Assembly: GCA_903908165.1 (NCBI GenBank)
Contig: CAIVQX010000123.1
Span: forward strand, 1-54,704
Direction of reading: 5' to 3'
Source: an uncultured Methylococcaceae bacterium
GTDB taxonomy: Bacteria; Pseudomonadota; Gammaproteobacteria; Methylococcales; Methylomonadaceae
DNA length: 54,704 bases
This document shows positions 26,246 through 36,311 of the stretch, piece by piece. Each line of letters opens with the position of its first letter. The stretch's first letter is position 1. The notes below the pieces were generated by a model. The model was not told the origin of the DNA, searched no databases, and was given only the letters and a program-made list of their open reading frames with translations. Made by a program: the position numbers and the translations under genes.

Positions 26246-28858
26246 ATGAAAAAAATGACTAGCGCTGAGTTGCGCAACGCTTTCCTCGAATTTTTTCGTC
26301 AGCGAGGGCATTCCATAGAGTCCTCAAGTTCTCTTGTCCCAGTTAATGATCCGACTTTATTATTTACTAATGCGGGTATGGTTCAATTTAAGGATGTCTT
26401 TTTAGGCAGGGAACAACGCGAATACAACAAAGCAGTTACTACCCAACGTTGTGTTAGAGCAGGTGGCAAACACAACGACCTCGAAAACGTAGGCTATACG
26501 GCAAGGCATCATACTTTTTTTGAAATGTTGGGAAACTTTAGTTTCGGTGATTATTTCAAAAAAGAAGCTATTTATTATGCGTGGGATTTTTTGACCAAAG
26601 AATTGGAGATTCCTGCTGAAAAATTATGGATTACAGTTTTTGAAGAGGATGTTGAGGCTGAGAATATTTGGCTGGATGATATTGGCATCTCACCACAACG
26701 ACTTTCAAAAATAGGTGCAAAAGATAACTTTTGGTCTATGGGGGATATTGGGCCTTGTGGGCCTTGTACTGAGATTTTTTATGATCATGGCGCAGATATC
26801 GCAGGAGGCCCTCCAGGTACACCAGAAGAAGACGGTGATAGATATATTGAGGTCTGGAATTTAGTATTTATGCAATATGATCGGGCTGCAGATGGTACGT
26901 TGACGCCATTACCAAAGCCTTCTGTTGATACGGGTATGGGCCTTGAGCGAATTAGTGCAGTTATGCAAGGCGTTCATAACAATTATGATATTGATTTGTT
27001 TCAATCAGTAATAAAAGCAGCCGCACAAATTGTTGGCACGACAGATTTAAATCAAAGCTCATTACGAGTTATAGCTGATCATATTCGCTCCTGTGTCTTT
27101 TTGATTGTTGATGGTGTGATGCCTTCTAATGAAGGTAGAGGCTATGTATTGCGTCGAATTATTCGTCGCGCCATCCGACATGGTTACCGATTGGGGATTC
27201 AGGATGTTTTCTTTTATAAGTTGGTTGCCCCCTTGGTTGAAGAAATGGGTGAAGCCTTCTCGGAGCTTAGGCAAGGACAATCACAAGCTGAGCGAGTATT
27301 GAAAAAAGAAGAAGAACGTTTTGCTGAAACCTTGGGGCAGGGCATGAAGATTCTTGAAGCTTGTGTTGCTAAAATGCATGGTTCAGTTATACCTGGTGAA
27401 ATAGTTTTTCAACTGTATGATACTTATGGATTCCCAGTCGATTTAACTGCTGATTTTGCACGTGAAAATAATTTAACGGTAGATCATGCCGGTTTTGAAA
27501 TAGCTATGTCAGCTCAACGTGATAGAGCAAGATCGGCTAGTAGTTTTAGTGCTGAATACAGTCAAGATATCAAACTGGATAGTGAGACTGAATTTACTGG
27601 TTACGATAGTTTGAATGATGAGGTTCATATCGTTGCATTATTCAGTAAAGGAGAGGCAGTTGATTTTTTACAAATGGGTGATGAGGGTCTGATAGTTCTA
27701 GATAAAACTCCTTTTTATGCGGAGTCTGGTGGTCAGGTTGGTGATTGTGGATACATTAATGCATCAGGTGCAGTGTTTGAAGTAACAGATACTCAAAAGC
27801 AGGGAGTTAATCTGTTTTTACATAAAGGTAAATTAATTTCCGGTACCTTAAATATTGGTCAATTATGTGATGCAAAAGTCAGTGTATTGGACAGAAAAGC
27901 CACTGAACTTAATCATTCTGCAACACATTTATTACATGCGGCTTTAAGACAAATTTTGGGCGATCACGTTAACCAAAAAGGTTCGCTTGTTAATCCAGAG
28001 CGTTTACGCTTTGATTTTTCACATTTTGAATCTGTTACCCCAGATCAAATAATTACCATTGAGCGATTGGTAAATGAGCAGATCCGGCTAAATAATATTG
28101 TTACTGCAGAAGTGATGGACAAAGATATGGCTATTCAAGCGGGTGCTATGGCTTTGTTTGGCGAAAAATATGGGACTGAAGTCAGAGTTTTAAAAATGGG
28201 TGAATTTTCGACCGAGCTATGTGGTGGTACCCACGTTGAGCGATCAGGCGATATCGGATGCTTTAAAATAATTAGTGAAACGGGTGTCGCTGCGGGCGTT
28301 AGACGTATTGAAGCAGTTACGGGTGCTAATTGTATCGATTGGATTGCTAGTCGCGATAAGTCTTTGTCTGGCATTGCAGCTTTACTAAAAAGTGCACCTG
28401 AAAAAGCAGTGGAAAAAGTTGAGCAGTTGCTGGAAAAAAATAGAACATTAGAAAAACAGTTGGAGCGTCTCAATTCAAAGCTTGCCAGTTCAGCAGGAGG
28501 TGAGCTTAGTGCCCAGGCTGTTAATGTAGCAGGAGTCCAAGTGTTGGCAGTTAAACTTGAAGATGTTGATACTAAATCCTTACGTGAATTGGCAGATCAG
28601 CTAAAAAATAAACTGGGTCGTTGCGCTATTGTTCTAGCCATTGTTGAAGGTGATAAAGTTAGTTTAATTGCTGTTGTCTCAAAAGATCTTTTAGGTCAGA
28701 TAAAAGCCGGAGAACTGGTAAATCATGTTGCGATTCAAGTTGGTGGTAAAGGTGGTGGCAAACCTGATTTAGCTATGGCAGGCGGTAATAACCCATCTGC
28801 ATTGGCAGAGGCATTAGCAAGTGTTTCGGTTTGGGTACAAGCGCAGTTGAGCGCGTAA
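26246..28858 (+). CDS. alaS: alanine--tRNA ligase AlaS
   Basis: 870 residues, full length. Class II catalytic core with [20 protein letters not shown] and [10 protein letters not shown], and the tRNA-recognition domain. The editing domain carries the zinc-binding HSATH (around 557-561) and CGGTH (around 658-662). The C-Ala/DHHA1 domain follows with [15 protein letters not shown]. 38 bp after recX; lysC follows 17 bp later. Confidence 0.98.
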   Translation: MKKMTSAELRNAFLEFFRQRGHSIESSSSLVPVNDPTLLFTNAGMVQFKDVFLGREQREYNKAVTTQRCVRAGGKHNDLENVGYTARHHTFFEMLGNFSFGDYFKKEAIYYAWDFLTKELEIPAEKLWITVFEEDVEAENIWLDDIGISPQRLSKIGAKDNFWSMGDIGPCGPCTEIFYDHGADIAGGPPGTPEEDGDRYIEVWNLVFMQYDRAADGTLTPLPKPSVDTGMGLERISAVMQGVHNNYDIDLFQSVIKAAAQIVGTTDLNQSSLRVIADHIRSCVFLIVDGVMPSNEGRGYVLRRIIRRAIRHGYRLGIQDVFFYKLVAPLVEEMGEAFSELRQGQSQAERVLKKEEERFAETLGQGMKILEACVAKMHGSVIPGEIVFQLYDTYGFPVDLTADFARENNLTVDHAGFEIAMSAQRDRARSASSFSAEYSQDIKLDSETEFTGYDSLNDEVHIVALFSKGEAVDFLQMGDEGLIVLDKTPFYAESGGQVGDCGYINASGAVFEVTDTQKQGVNLFLHKGKLISGTLNIGQLCDAKVSVLDRKATELNHSATHLLHAALRQILGDHVNQKGSLVNPERLRFDFSHFESVTPDQIITIERLVNEQIRLNNIVTAEVMDKDMAIQAGAMALFGEKYGTEVRVLKMGEFSTELCGGTHVERSGDIGCFKIISETGVAAGVRRIEAVTGANCIDWIASRDKSLSGIAALLKSAPEKAVEKVEQLLEKNRTLEKQLERLNSKLASSAGGELSAQAVNVAGVQVLAVKLEDVDTKSLRELADQLKNKLGRCAIVLAIVEGDKVSLIAVVSKDLLGQIKAGELVNHVAIQVGGKGGGKPDLAMAGGNNPSALAEALASVSVWVQAQLSA

Positions 28859-28875
28859 CAACAAGGTTTTATTGA

Positions 28876-30105
28876 ATGTCACTTTATGTCTATAAATTCG
28901 GTGGTACTTCGGTAGGTTCAGTAGAGCGTATCAAAATAGTCGCAGAAAAAGTTAAAAAAGCCCAAGAGTTAGGCAATCAAATTGTGGTGGTTTTGTCAGC
29001 CATGAGCGGTGAAACTAATCGGTTGATTGGACTGGCGAAAGAAATACAGGTACAACCTACGGATCGAGAAATGGATGTGTTAATTTCTACGGGTGAACAG
29101 GTTACAGTAGCTTTATTAGTCATGGCATTACATGAGTTGCATTGTGATGCTGTTTCATACACAGGCTCACAGGTTAAAATTTTAACTGATAGCACACATA
29201 CTAAGGCGCGAATTAGGGAGATTGAGGATGCTAAAGTTCGAGCTGATCTTGATTCAGGGAAAATCGTTGTGATTGCTGGCTTTCAAGGTGTTGATGAGGG
29301 AGGTAATATTACGACCTTAGGTCGAGGAGGGTCAGATACTACAGCTGTTGCCTTGGCGGCAGCATTAAAAGCAGATGAGTGTCATATATATACTGACGTC
29401 GATGGGGTGTATACGACTGATCCAAGAGTTGAACCTAAAGCTAGAAGACTTAAACAAATTACTTTTGAAGAAATGCTGGAAATGGCAAGTTTAGGTTCAA
29501 AAGTTTTACAAATTAGATCGGTAGAGTTTGCCGGCAAATATAACGTTGCGTTACGTGTATTATCATCATTTCAAGAAGGGTGTGGAACACTCATCACCTA
29601 CGAGGATTCTCAAATGGAAAGTGCTTTAATTTCGGGCATTGCTTTTAATCGTGATGAAGCAAAACTAACTATTACCGGGGTGCCTGATTTACCAGGAGTT
29701 GCTTTTAAGATTTTGGGTCCTGTTGCAGACGCAAATATTGAAGTGGACATGATAATTCAGAATATTGCTGACGATGCAACTACTGATTTTACTTTTACGG
29801 TGCATCGAAATGATTATGAGCGTGCAAAAGCCATACTGGAAGCAACTTGCGCGCAATTGGGCGCAAGAAAAGTAACAGGTGATAATAGTATTGTAAAAGT
29901 TTCAATAGTTGGGGTAGGCATGCGCTCCCACGCAGGTATTGCCAGCACCATGTTTAAAACATTAGCAGCAGAAGGTATTAATATTCGTATGATTTCAACT
30001 TCTGAAATTAAAATTTCTGTGGTTGTCGATGAGAAATATATGGAGCTTGCTGTAAGGGCTTTACACACAGCATTTGAATTGGATAAGGTTACCGAAGAAC
30101 GATAG
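28876..30105 (+). CDS. lysC: aspartate kinase LysC
   Basis: 409 residues. Monofunctional aspartokinase feeding Lys, Thr, Met and diaminopimelate synthesis. N-terminal kinase KFGGTSVGS (7-15 region), STGEQVT, GRGGSDTTAVALAAAL; two ACT domains from about 265 (TGVPDLPGVAFKILGP; VGVGMRSHAGIASTMF) for feedback control. An internal ATG at the QMESALISG segment is where some relatives start a separate beta subunit; whether it is used here is unknown. csrA, the gene that usually follows in gammaproteobacteria, is missing. Confidence 0.97.
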   Translation: MSLYVYKFGGTSVGSVERIKIVAEKVKKAQELGNQIVVVLSAMSGETNRLIGLAKEIQVQPTDREMDVLISTGEQVTVALLVMALHELHCDAVSYTGSQVKILTDSTHTKARIREIEDAKVRADLDSGKIVVIAGFQGVDEGGNITTLGRGGSDTTAVALAAALKADECHIYTDVDGVYTTDPRVEPKARRLKQITFEEMLEMASLGSKVLQIRSVEFAGKYNVALRVLSSFQEGCGTLITYEDSQMESALISGIAFNRDEAKLTITGVPDLPGVAFKILGPVADANIEVDMIIQNIADDATTDFTFTVHRNDYERAKAILEATCAQLGARKVTGDNSIVKVSIVGVGMRSHAGIASTMFKTLAAEGINIRMISTSEIKISVVVDEKYMELAVRALHTAFELDKVTEER

Positions 30106-30141
30106 TTGCTGCTTATTAAACAATTTAAAGGTATCCATTTC

Positions 30142-31083
30142 TTATTTTCTAAATGTATTACGCAAAAAAGTAATAAATATATTGTGGGTTCTCCAGAAGA
30201 TTTTTTTAAGTAATGGGGTCGGCTTTGCTTTAGTAATAAGTGGGTAGCCAAACTCTGTCAATGTATGGCTGACGGCACTTTCAAAAATAGATATTTGTTT
30301 TGCGGTCATTTTTTCTCGCCACTTTGCTTTGTTGCCTTTTTGTATAGATTGTTGCAATAGTGGAGTTTTTCCAGCTTCACCTGATTTCTTATAATTTAAG
30401 ATATCATCGCTGTAGGGTTCATTCAAGAAAGCACAGATTTCTTTTATTTTTGACTCAGGAGCGTCTAGTAAATCTTCATAATGGACTTCATGGTAGATTT
30501 TATCACCAAACCCTTTTCCAATGCGGCGACCACACTCAACATATATCTCCCAGTATTTTGCGGCAAAAAAGGTATTGTAAACACGGAAATCATGTTTTCG
30601 TTCAAACATGGATAATGCACAGTCACGTCCATCACGAATAATATGAATAAATTGAGCAGATGGAAACATGTTTAATAGTTTTTCCATATGAAGAAGATAA
30701 TAAGGCGTTTTGTCACCCCAGCGTAACTTACCTTCGGCAATTGCATTTTTTTCAAATAAAGTCGAAATTATTTCAGCCATAGAGTTATTTTTACCTTCGG
30801 CCATTAGTTGCTCGGTCAACTCATTAATGTCAAACTTAATGCCATGGAGGTCTGTATTAAGGAAGTCAGAGCTTTGTTGGTAAATGGATTCTAGTACACG
30901 ACGAATATTTTCTGGTTTTTTTAAGTCACCGAAATTTTCTACATTACGAAACAGTGGAATAATAAAATGAGATTCTCCTGTCGGGAAACAAATGTTGGGA
31001 TGTGAGCGGAGGATGTATTGTAGTAAAGTGGTTCCAGATCGAGGTGCGCCAACAATAAAAATAGGTCTGGTCAATGGATTCAT
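30142..31083 (-). CDS. sulfotransferase family protein (PAPS-dependent)
   Basis: 313 residues from the ATG at 31083, which has AAAGGATT before it. The frame extends to 31152, but that would overlap the upstream gene and add an unsupported N-terminus. 5'-phosphosulfate loop IVGAPRSGTTLL at about 10-21 and the 3'-phosphate element IIRDGRDCALSMFERK are clear. These enzymes move sulfate from PAPS to sugars or lipids. No PAPS-synthesis genes are nearby. Last gene of a four-gene minus-strand run with a GT2, a deacetylase and a CapK-like enzyme, so a sulfated glycan or glycolipid is the likely product. Confidence 0.88.
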   Translation of the reverse strand: MNPLTRPIFIVGAPRSGTTLLQYILRSHPNICFPTGESHFIIPLFRNVENFGDLKKPENIRRVLESIYQQSSDFLNTDLHGIKFDINELTEQLMAEGKNNSMAEIISTLFEKNAIAEGKLRWGDKTPYYLLHMEKLLNMFPSAQFIHIIRDGRDCALSMFERKHDFRVYNTFFAAKYWEIYVECGRRIGKGFGDKIYHEVHYEDLLDAPESKIKEICAFLNEPYSDDILNYKKSGEAGKTPLLQQSIQKGNKAKWREKMTAKQISIFESAVSHTLTEFGYPLITKAKPTPLLKKIFWRTHNIFITFLRNTFRK

Positions 31084-31132
31084 AAATGGAATCCTTTTTA
31101 TATTTTTTTGGGAATGAATAAAAAAATTGTGG

Positions 31133-32056
31133 TTACGATGGCTTATTTGCAATATAAGCCCCCACCATCATTCCTAGATGATGGCTTAGGCTCATTGCTT
31201 TTCGCATATAGATTCTTGGTTTTAAAAAATACAAATAGATAGTTTCATAGATATTCATCAGTAGCTGCATATACATATACCTAGGGACGCGCAGTATTTT
31301 TTTCCCCACGGGATTTATTGTATATAATCCTGTTTTTTTGCCAGCAAGATAATGCAATTTAAGAAAGTATAGGCGTTTAACTTTTTCATCAGCTATTAAA
31401 TGTAAAACTTCCATCTCGGGTTCATAAGCTATAGTGTAGTTGTGTTGTAAAAGATATTGAAACATAATCTCATCTTCACCGCCGCCTATGCCTTTTCCTT
31501 TCCGGTTATAGCGAACATCGAAGCGAAGTTTATCTTGGAAGATGTGTGTGTTGTAAGCAATGTTTCCACTCCAAATAGGAGTAGATGCGTCAAAAATATT
31601 GAAAGCTTTATTGGAATGATTAAGTTCACCGTAGAACGGTAATAGATCATCATTTAACCAGTTAGGACGATAGGGTAAAGAAATTGAAATTTTACCGCCT
31701 ACACAATCGACTTTTTGATCGATTAGGGTACTTGCAGCAGCTTGTAACCAGTTTTTATAGGGTAATTCGTCGGTGTCAATAAATGCCAGATATTTATAGG
31801 AAAGGCTTTCTTCAATAGCTCGATTGCGTGCAAAAGCTATGCCTTGCTGAAATTCGTTGACATACTTGAACGGCACCTTAAGGTTTTGTGCAAAAGTATT
31901 GGCCAGTTCTCGAGTATTGTCGGTGCTATTATTGTCGACAATCAACACAGAAAAAGGAATTGGACACTTTTGATTAATCAATGAGTCAAGCAGTTTGGGC
32001 AGGAGCTTTTCTGCATTGTAGCTACATATTGCGATCAAGATATGATTAGTAGCCAT
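31133..32056 (-). CDS. family 2 glycosyltransferase
   Basis: 307 residues, GT-A fold. IAICSYNAEKLLPKLLDSL starts the nucleotide-sugar half. VDNNSTDNT and the DTDE metal-binding motif (in AFIDTDELPYKNW) follow, and GGGEDEIMFQYLLQ provides the acceptor-side ED. The C-terminal part (KLHYLAGKKTGLY) resembles ExoM/SpsA-like sugar transferases. No transmembrane helix is obvious, so it is cytoplasmic or membrane-associated. It lies 49 bp before the sulfotransferase. Confidence 0.88.
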   Translation of the reverse strand: MATNHILIAICSYNAEKLLPKLLDSLINQKCPIPFSVLIVDNNSTDNTRELANTFAQNLKVPFKYVNEFQQGIAFARNRAIEESLSYKYLAFIDTDELPYKNWLQAAASTLIDQKVDCVGGKISISLPYRPNWLNDDLLPFYGELNHSNKAFNIFDASTPIWSGNIAYNTHIFQDKLRFDVRYNRKGKGIGGGEDEIMFQYLLQHNYTIAYEPEMEVLHLIADEKVKRLYFLKLHYLAGKKTGLYTINPVGKKILRVPRYMYMQLLMNIYETIYLYFLKPRIYMRKAMSLSHHLGMMVGAYIANKPS

Positions 32057-32129
32057 TTTTGAAACATACCTAATGATAGATTACAAATTAATTTAATGTA
32101 TTTGTCGGGTTTATGTATCTTTGAAGTCT

Positions 32130-32933
32130 TTAGTTACGATGTCCCGTTACTTTATCGGTTATGCGTTGATAATAATAGTTGGTTAATTTTTTTAAGGACA
32201 CATCATTGTCAGAAAATATTAGCTTTCTCGCCAAGGTATTTACCGAGTCATTGTCAAATATTGTGATGCGTCTAATTAAAAGCGGATTTTTTTCACTGCT
32301 AAACTTCCCTGGGCGAGCGGTACAGGCCAGTTTAAAACCTGTATCTATTGCTGCACTAATTGAATCACTATTATGCATGCCGTAAGGATAGGCGAAACTG
32401 GTGATTTTTCCATTAATGATAGATTCTAAAATTTGTTTCGATTCAGACATTTCAATTTTTTGCTGTTGATATGATAGTGTCGTCAGATCAGGATGAGAGC
32501 AAGTATGAGATCCGATCTCCATGCCTGTTTTTTTCATGTTAAAAATTTGCTCAGCCGTTAATATTTGAGTTTCCGGTGCGTGGGTTCCCATCCAGTGAGC
32601 ATGTTTGCCAATGCTATCAGTGGTTATAAACCACGTAGCTTTCATGTTGTAATTTACTAAAGGTAAAAAAGCACCTTCAAAGTTATCGGCATAGCCATCA
32701 TCAAATGTTATGGCAACGGTTTTTTCAGGATATGTAGAGTAACTAGTAAGTTCTTTGAAAAGAATGGTATTCCAGTGGTTTTTTTTTAAATATCGCAAAT
32801 GGGCATTAAATAAGTTGGCGCGTATCGAATAGCGTGATGACGGATTATCATTGGGTGTGCCGTGATACATTAGGACAATAGGTCCTTTGTTGTTGGAATT
32901 TGATAATGGTTTAGTCAAAATAAAAGTCGCCAA
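32130..32933 (-). CDS. polysaccharide deacetylase (NodB domain)
   Basis: 267 residues. NodB homology: motif 1 AITFDDGYADN (catalytic and metal Asp), motif 2 GSHTCSHPDL (metal His residues), and later FAYPYGMHN. It removes N-acetyl groups from GlcNAc-type residues. There is no signal peptide; the start IVLMYHGTPNDNP is typical of the subgroup found in exopolysaccharide clusters. It sits between the CapK-like gene (84 bp) and the GT2 (73 bp), probably one transcript. Confidence 0.9.
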   Translation of the reverse strand: MATFILTKPLSNSNNKGPIVLMYHGTPNDNPSSRYSIRANLFNAHLRYLKKNHWNTILFKELTSYSTYPEKTVAITFDDGYADNFEGAFLPLVNYNMKATWFITTDSIGKHAHWMGTHAPETQILTAEQIFNMKKTGMEIGSHTCSHPDLTTLSYQQQKIEMSESKQILESIINGKITSFAYPYGMHNSDSISAAIDTGFKLACTARPGKFSSEKNPLLIRRITIFDNDSVNTLARKLIFSDNDVSLKKLTNYYYQRITDKVTGHRN

Positions 32934-33017
32934 AAAGTATTAAGGGAAGAAATCATTTATCGCAATGAAATTAGTTTTTCATCATTATAGTTTAGCCTAA
33001 AATATAAGCTGCCATTA

Positions 33018-34367
33018 TTAAAATTGAGGCTGTATCTTTGATACAACCTGTCTAATTTTTCCGGATACTTCTGGGGGTATTTTATGGGTCAAATGAATAT
33101 GAGTGATACACGAATTACCAAAACGTGACTTGAACTTTTTTTCTATGAATTTAAAAGATGCAGGGTTCCACAGATGATTATTTAAGATTAAAACTTCAAA
33201 TTCGTTTATAGCATGCTGTGTGATTTTAAATTGTTCTACCCCAGCAATTTCACGAAGAATATAAATGACCGCTAGGGCATGGATAATTGAGCCATTTTCG
33301 TGAAGTAAAAAATCAGTATTGCGACCAATGATCTCTTCAATAACATGAAGTCCTTTGCCATCTTTATCTATATCCTTTGATAATTTGACCATATCACCAG
33401 TGCGATATCTAATAAACGGTTGAGCTTCTGAGCATAGGCCAGTCATAACTGCTTCTCCCATTGTTCCTGGTTTTACAGGGTTGCCTGCATTATCCAAAAC
33501 TTCGAGAATATTACTTTCGCTAAGTAATAGCATTTGTTGGTGACTATTTGCATGAGCAATAAATCCAGCATCTCTACTGCCAAATTCATTGGCGACGGGT
33601 ACATTAAAAAAATTTGAAATTAACTCACGTTGTTCAGAATAAAGAGGCTCTCCAGTCGTGCATACAACTTTTAAATTGGGCAGTGAGATTTGTTGATTAG
33701 TTTGGATTGCATATTTTGCTAACAGTTCTATGCTACTGGCGTATCCGTAGATACATTTAGGTTTGAATTTTTGTATTACCCGTAAATAAAGTGACATATT
33801 TTCCGGTGACATTTCAAACGCATTTAGAATTAACTGATTGAGAAGACGGTCACGGATTGTTTTTATTCGATCAGTTTTATTAAGTTCAACTGGAGCGCCC
33901 CATAGGTAAATTTCTGGATCCCCTACGTTAACACCCCACCAGCGTCTTGCTCGAATCCGGCCTGCGGCATCTGAGGCCTGACGAGATCTACCATAATTGA
34001 AGATAAGAGGTTGTCCGCATGAGCCTCCAGTTGTGTAGCGAAAGCAACCTCCCGGAACATTATGCCAAGCCATTTCATTACCATGTTGTTGAATGTCTTT
34101 TCGTGTCATAGTTGGAAGTTTTTTAAATTCATCCAAAGTGAAATTGTCAAAATTAATAGTTGAGTTTTCAATGCGATTGGCATGCCACGGACTATGTTTT
34201 TTTGCGCTGGATAATAGCGCTTTTAATTTTCTAAGCTGAAGCGATTCGATATCTTTTCTTGAATACCATTGGGTTTTTTCCAGATCCGCAAGATAACTAA
34301 ATGTGGGTCTTTGTAATATTGTTTCTTGGAGTGGGTAAATGAGTCGTCTTGAGATAAATGGATTCAT
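33018..34367 (-). CDS. CapK / phenylacetate-CoA ligase-like adenylate-forming enzyme
   Basis: 449 residues. The ANL-type fold shows in RYTTGGSCGQPLIFNYG (the P-loop-like TTGGSxG) and EFGSRDAGFIA, with a C-terminal FIRYRTGDMVKL. The opening (WYSRKDIESLQLRKLKALL) is that of CapK/PaaK-like proteins of capsule and exopolysaccharide loci, not of true phenylacetate catabolism; no paa genes are here. It may activate an acyl or amino-acid group that decorates the glycan. First gene of the four-gene minus-strand run; divergent from the second GT2. Confidence 0.85.
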   Translation of the reverse strand: MNPFISRRLIYPLQETILQRPTFSYLADLEKTQWYSRKDIESLQLRKLKALLSSAKKHSPWHANRIENSTINFDNFTLDEFKKLPTMTRKDIQQHGNEMAWHNVPGGCFRYTTGGSCGQPLIFNYGRSRQASDAAGRIRARRWWGVNVGDPEIYLWGAPVELNKTDRIKTIRDRLLNQLILNAFEMSPENMSLYLRVIQKFKPKCIYGYASSIELLAKYAIQTNQQISLPNLKVVCTTGEPLYSEQRELISNFFNVPVANEFGSRDAGFIAHANSHQQMLLLSESNILEVLDNAGNPVKPGTMGEAVMTGLCSEAQPFIRYRTGDMVKLSKDIDKDGKGLHVIEEIIGRNTDFLLHENGSIIHALAVIYILREIAGVEQFKITQHAINEFEVLILNNHLWNPASFKFIEKKFKSRFGNSCITHIHLTHKIPPEVSGKIRQVVSKIQPQF

Positions 34368-34578
34368 AGAAAGTTTGAGATTATATGGAAATAAATTTAT
34401 TTGATAGGTAGTTATTTAAATAATCGAATGATATTGATTATAGGTGAAGGAAGAGAATTTTTTTGTAATCAGTACTATATTGTCAACTTGTCAATTTGAT
34501 ACTAATGTTTTGCAGTAACAGATTGTGGCCTGCTAGTGGCTAGCGTGAAGCAAGAGTTTATTCATTGGGAGGTTTATT

Positions 34579-35520
34579 ATGGCAATGTTATCTATGAGTC
34601 CTAAGTTTTCGGTAATTATAGCTACCTATAATTCGGCTCATACTTTATCTAAAGCAATTGATTCTGTATTGTCACAAACATACCGTGCCTATGAGATAGT
34701 TATTATTGATGATGGATCAACCGATGATACTAGTTTGGTCGTTAGTAATTATGGGGATAAAGTACGTTACTGTTTACAGAGTAATTCAGGTGTTTCGGTG
34801 GCTAGAAATAAAGGCGCAGAAATGGCAAAAGGTGATTGGTTGACATTTCTGGATGCTGATGACTGGTACTATCCGCAACGGTTATATTGGCATGCAGCTT
34901 TATTGGACAGAAATGTAAAGTTGGATTTTTTAATAGGTGATTATTGTTATGGGCGTGAAGATGGCGGCATTTTTCGCCGAGCAATTGAGTCGAATTCTTA
35001 TGGTCAAAAAATCCTTGCTATCGCAGATGGATATTCGAGTGTTATTTTAGATGCAGTGGACTTAGGCGAATTAATGCCGTCTTATTTTGGACATACATCA
35101 ACATTGAGTTTGCCAAGAGATAAATTCCTTGCTTTAGGCGGGTTCCCTTTGGAGTTCAGTATCGCTGAAGATATACATCTGTTCGTTCGTTTATGTGCAA
35201 ATAGTCATAAAGTTGGAGTTATTTGTATTCCAATGGCAATTTATTATGTTCATGATACTGGTTTAATTCGTTCTGATGTCATCAATGCGCAATTTAGAAC
35301 AGTACAAACATTATGTTCATTAAAAAAAGAGTTAAGATTGGCCAATTTTTCTATCAGAAATGGTTTTTTAGCTTTACTTCTGGGAGCTAGATTTGATTTG
35401 GCGGTCGCTTTAATTAGACAGGGCCAACATTTAAAAGCTATAAGATTTATTTTACCGATAGTGATAGAGTCTTTTTCATGGAAAAGTCTGATGATAGTGC
35501 TTTCTATTGTTAAAGGGTGA
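34579..35520 (+). CDS. family 2 glycosyltransferase
   Basis: 313 residues. Textbook GT2: FSVIIATYNSAHTLSKAIDS, VIIDDGSTDDTS, SGVSVARNKGAE, and the DXD motif in FLDADDWYY; a later EDIHLFVRL gives the acceptor Asp. GGAGG ribosome-binding site 6 nt before the ATG. Divergent from the CapK-like gene across a 211-bp gap, so the five genes form one locus with two transcripts. Confidence 0.9.
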   Translation: MAMLSMSPKFSVIIATYNSAHTLSKAIDSVLSQTYRAYEIVIIDDGSTDDTSLVVSNYGDKVRYCLQSNSGVSVARNKGAEMAKGDWLTFLDADDWYYPQRLYWHAALLDRNVKLDFLIGDYCYGREDGGIFRRAIESNSYGQKILAIADGYSSVILDAVDLGELMPSYFGHTSTLSLPRDKFLALGGFPLEFSIAEDIHLFVRLCANSHKVGVICIPMAIYYVHDTGLIRSDVINAQFRTVQTLCSLKKELRLANFSIRNGFLALLLGARFDLAVALIRQGQHLKAIRFILPIVIESFSWKSLMIVLSIVKG

Positions 35521-35582
35521 GATGGGTTTTATTCAGAAACAATTGGTTAAATAGATGTATTATGTTAAAAGACACAAATAAC

Positions 35583-35610
35583 TTGCTAAAAATTGGAGAG
35601 TCTTTATAAT
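35583..35610 (+). promoter_or_regulatory. sigma-70 promoter of the initiator tRNA gene
   Basis: -35 TTGCTA (35583-35588), 16-bp spacer, exact -10 TATAAT (35605-35610). Start expected near 35617, seven nt before the tRNA. It should also drive rimP-nusA-infB by read-through. Confidence 0.7.
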
Positions 35611-35623
35611 GTACAAAATCAAT

Positions 35624-35700
<77 letters not shown>

Positions 35701-35708
35701 TATTTTAG

Positions 35709-35734
35709 AACCCCATTATGGGGTTTTTTATTTT
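35709..35734 (+). terminator. intrinsic terminator after metY
   Basis: AACCCCA (35709-35715), TTA loop, TGGGGTT (35719-35725), then TTTTATTTT. Strong 7-bp stem. First of two in the leader of rimP-nusA-infB. Confidence 0.85.
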
Positions 35735-35778
35735 CTGGGCTTCGATGTTTGGGAAGCTTAAAATTTGATTGTTTATGG

Positions 35779-35802
35779 AAGAGCCCTTGGCTCTTTTTTT
35801 TT
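35779..35802 (+). terminator. second intrinsic terminator / attenuator before rimP
   Basis: AAGAGCC (35779-35785), CTT loop, GGCTCTT (35789-35795), then a run of T to 35802, 24 nt before the rimP ATG. In E. coli terminators between metY and rimP are the site of NusA feedback control; the arrangement here suggests the same. Confidence 0.8.
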
Positions 35803-35825
35803 GTGCAAAAATAAGTGAGGAAACC

Positions 35826-36311
35826 ATGAAGCAGGCTCCTGAGCATTTGCTTAACTTAATCGAGCCAATTATTGAAGGTTTAGGTTATGAGTGCGTTGGC
35901 ATTGAGTATAACCCTCATCCAAAACATGGTTTGTTAAGAATTTATATTGATAGTAAAAATGGAATTCTGGTTGAAGATTGTACCAAAGTCAGTCATCAAG
36001 TTAGTGGTGTATTAGATGTTGAAGATCCTATTCAAGGTAATTACCAGCTTGAAGTTTCTTCGCCAGGTGCGGACAGGCCGTTTTTTAAAGTCAGTCAGTT
36101 TGAACAGTATATTAATGAAATGGTGTTAGTTAATTTATTTAAAGCGATAGGCGGAAGGAGAAAAATTACTGGATTAATCAAAAAGATTGAAGACGGTATT
36201 ATTACCCTTCAGGAAGGTGAGCAAATTTATGAAGTACCTTTTGATGCGATGAGTAAAGCGAGATTGGTGCCAGAATTCTTAATTGACAAAGGAGGCCGCA
36301 ATGGCAAATAA
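35826..36311 (+). CDS. rimP: ribosome maturation factor RimP
   Basis: 161 residues from the ATG at 35826 (GTGAGG ribosome-binding site). The upstream in-frame start at 35769 lies in the terminator hairpin and is rejected. [20 protein letters not shown] and the [20 protein letters not shown] signature are typical. It aids 30S assembly. Its end overlaps nusA by 11 bp. Confidence 0.95.
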   Translation: MKQAPEHLLNLIEPIIEGLGYECVGIEYNPHPKHGLLRIYIDSKNGILVEDCTKVSHQVSGVLDVEDPIQGNYQLEVSSPGADRPFFKVSQFEQYINEMVLVNLFKAIGGRRKITGLIKKIEDGIITLQEGEQIYEVPFDAMSKARLVPEFLIDKGGRNGK

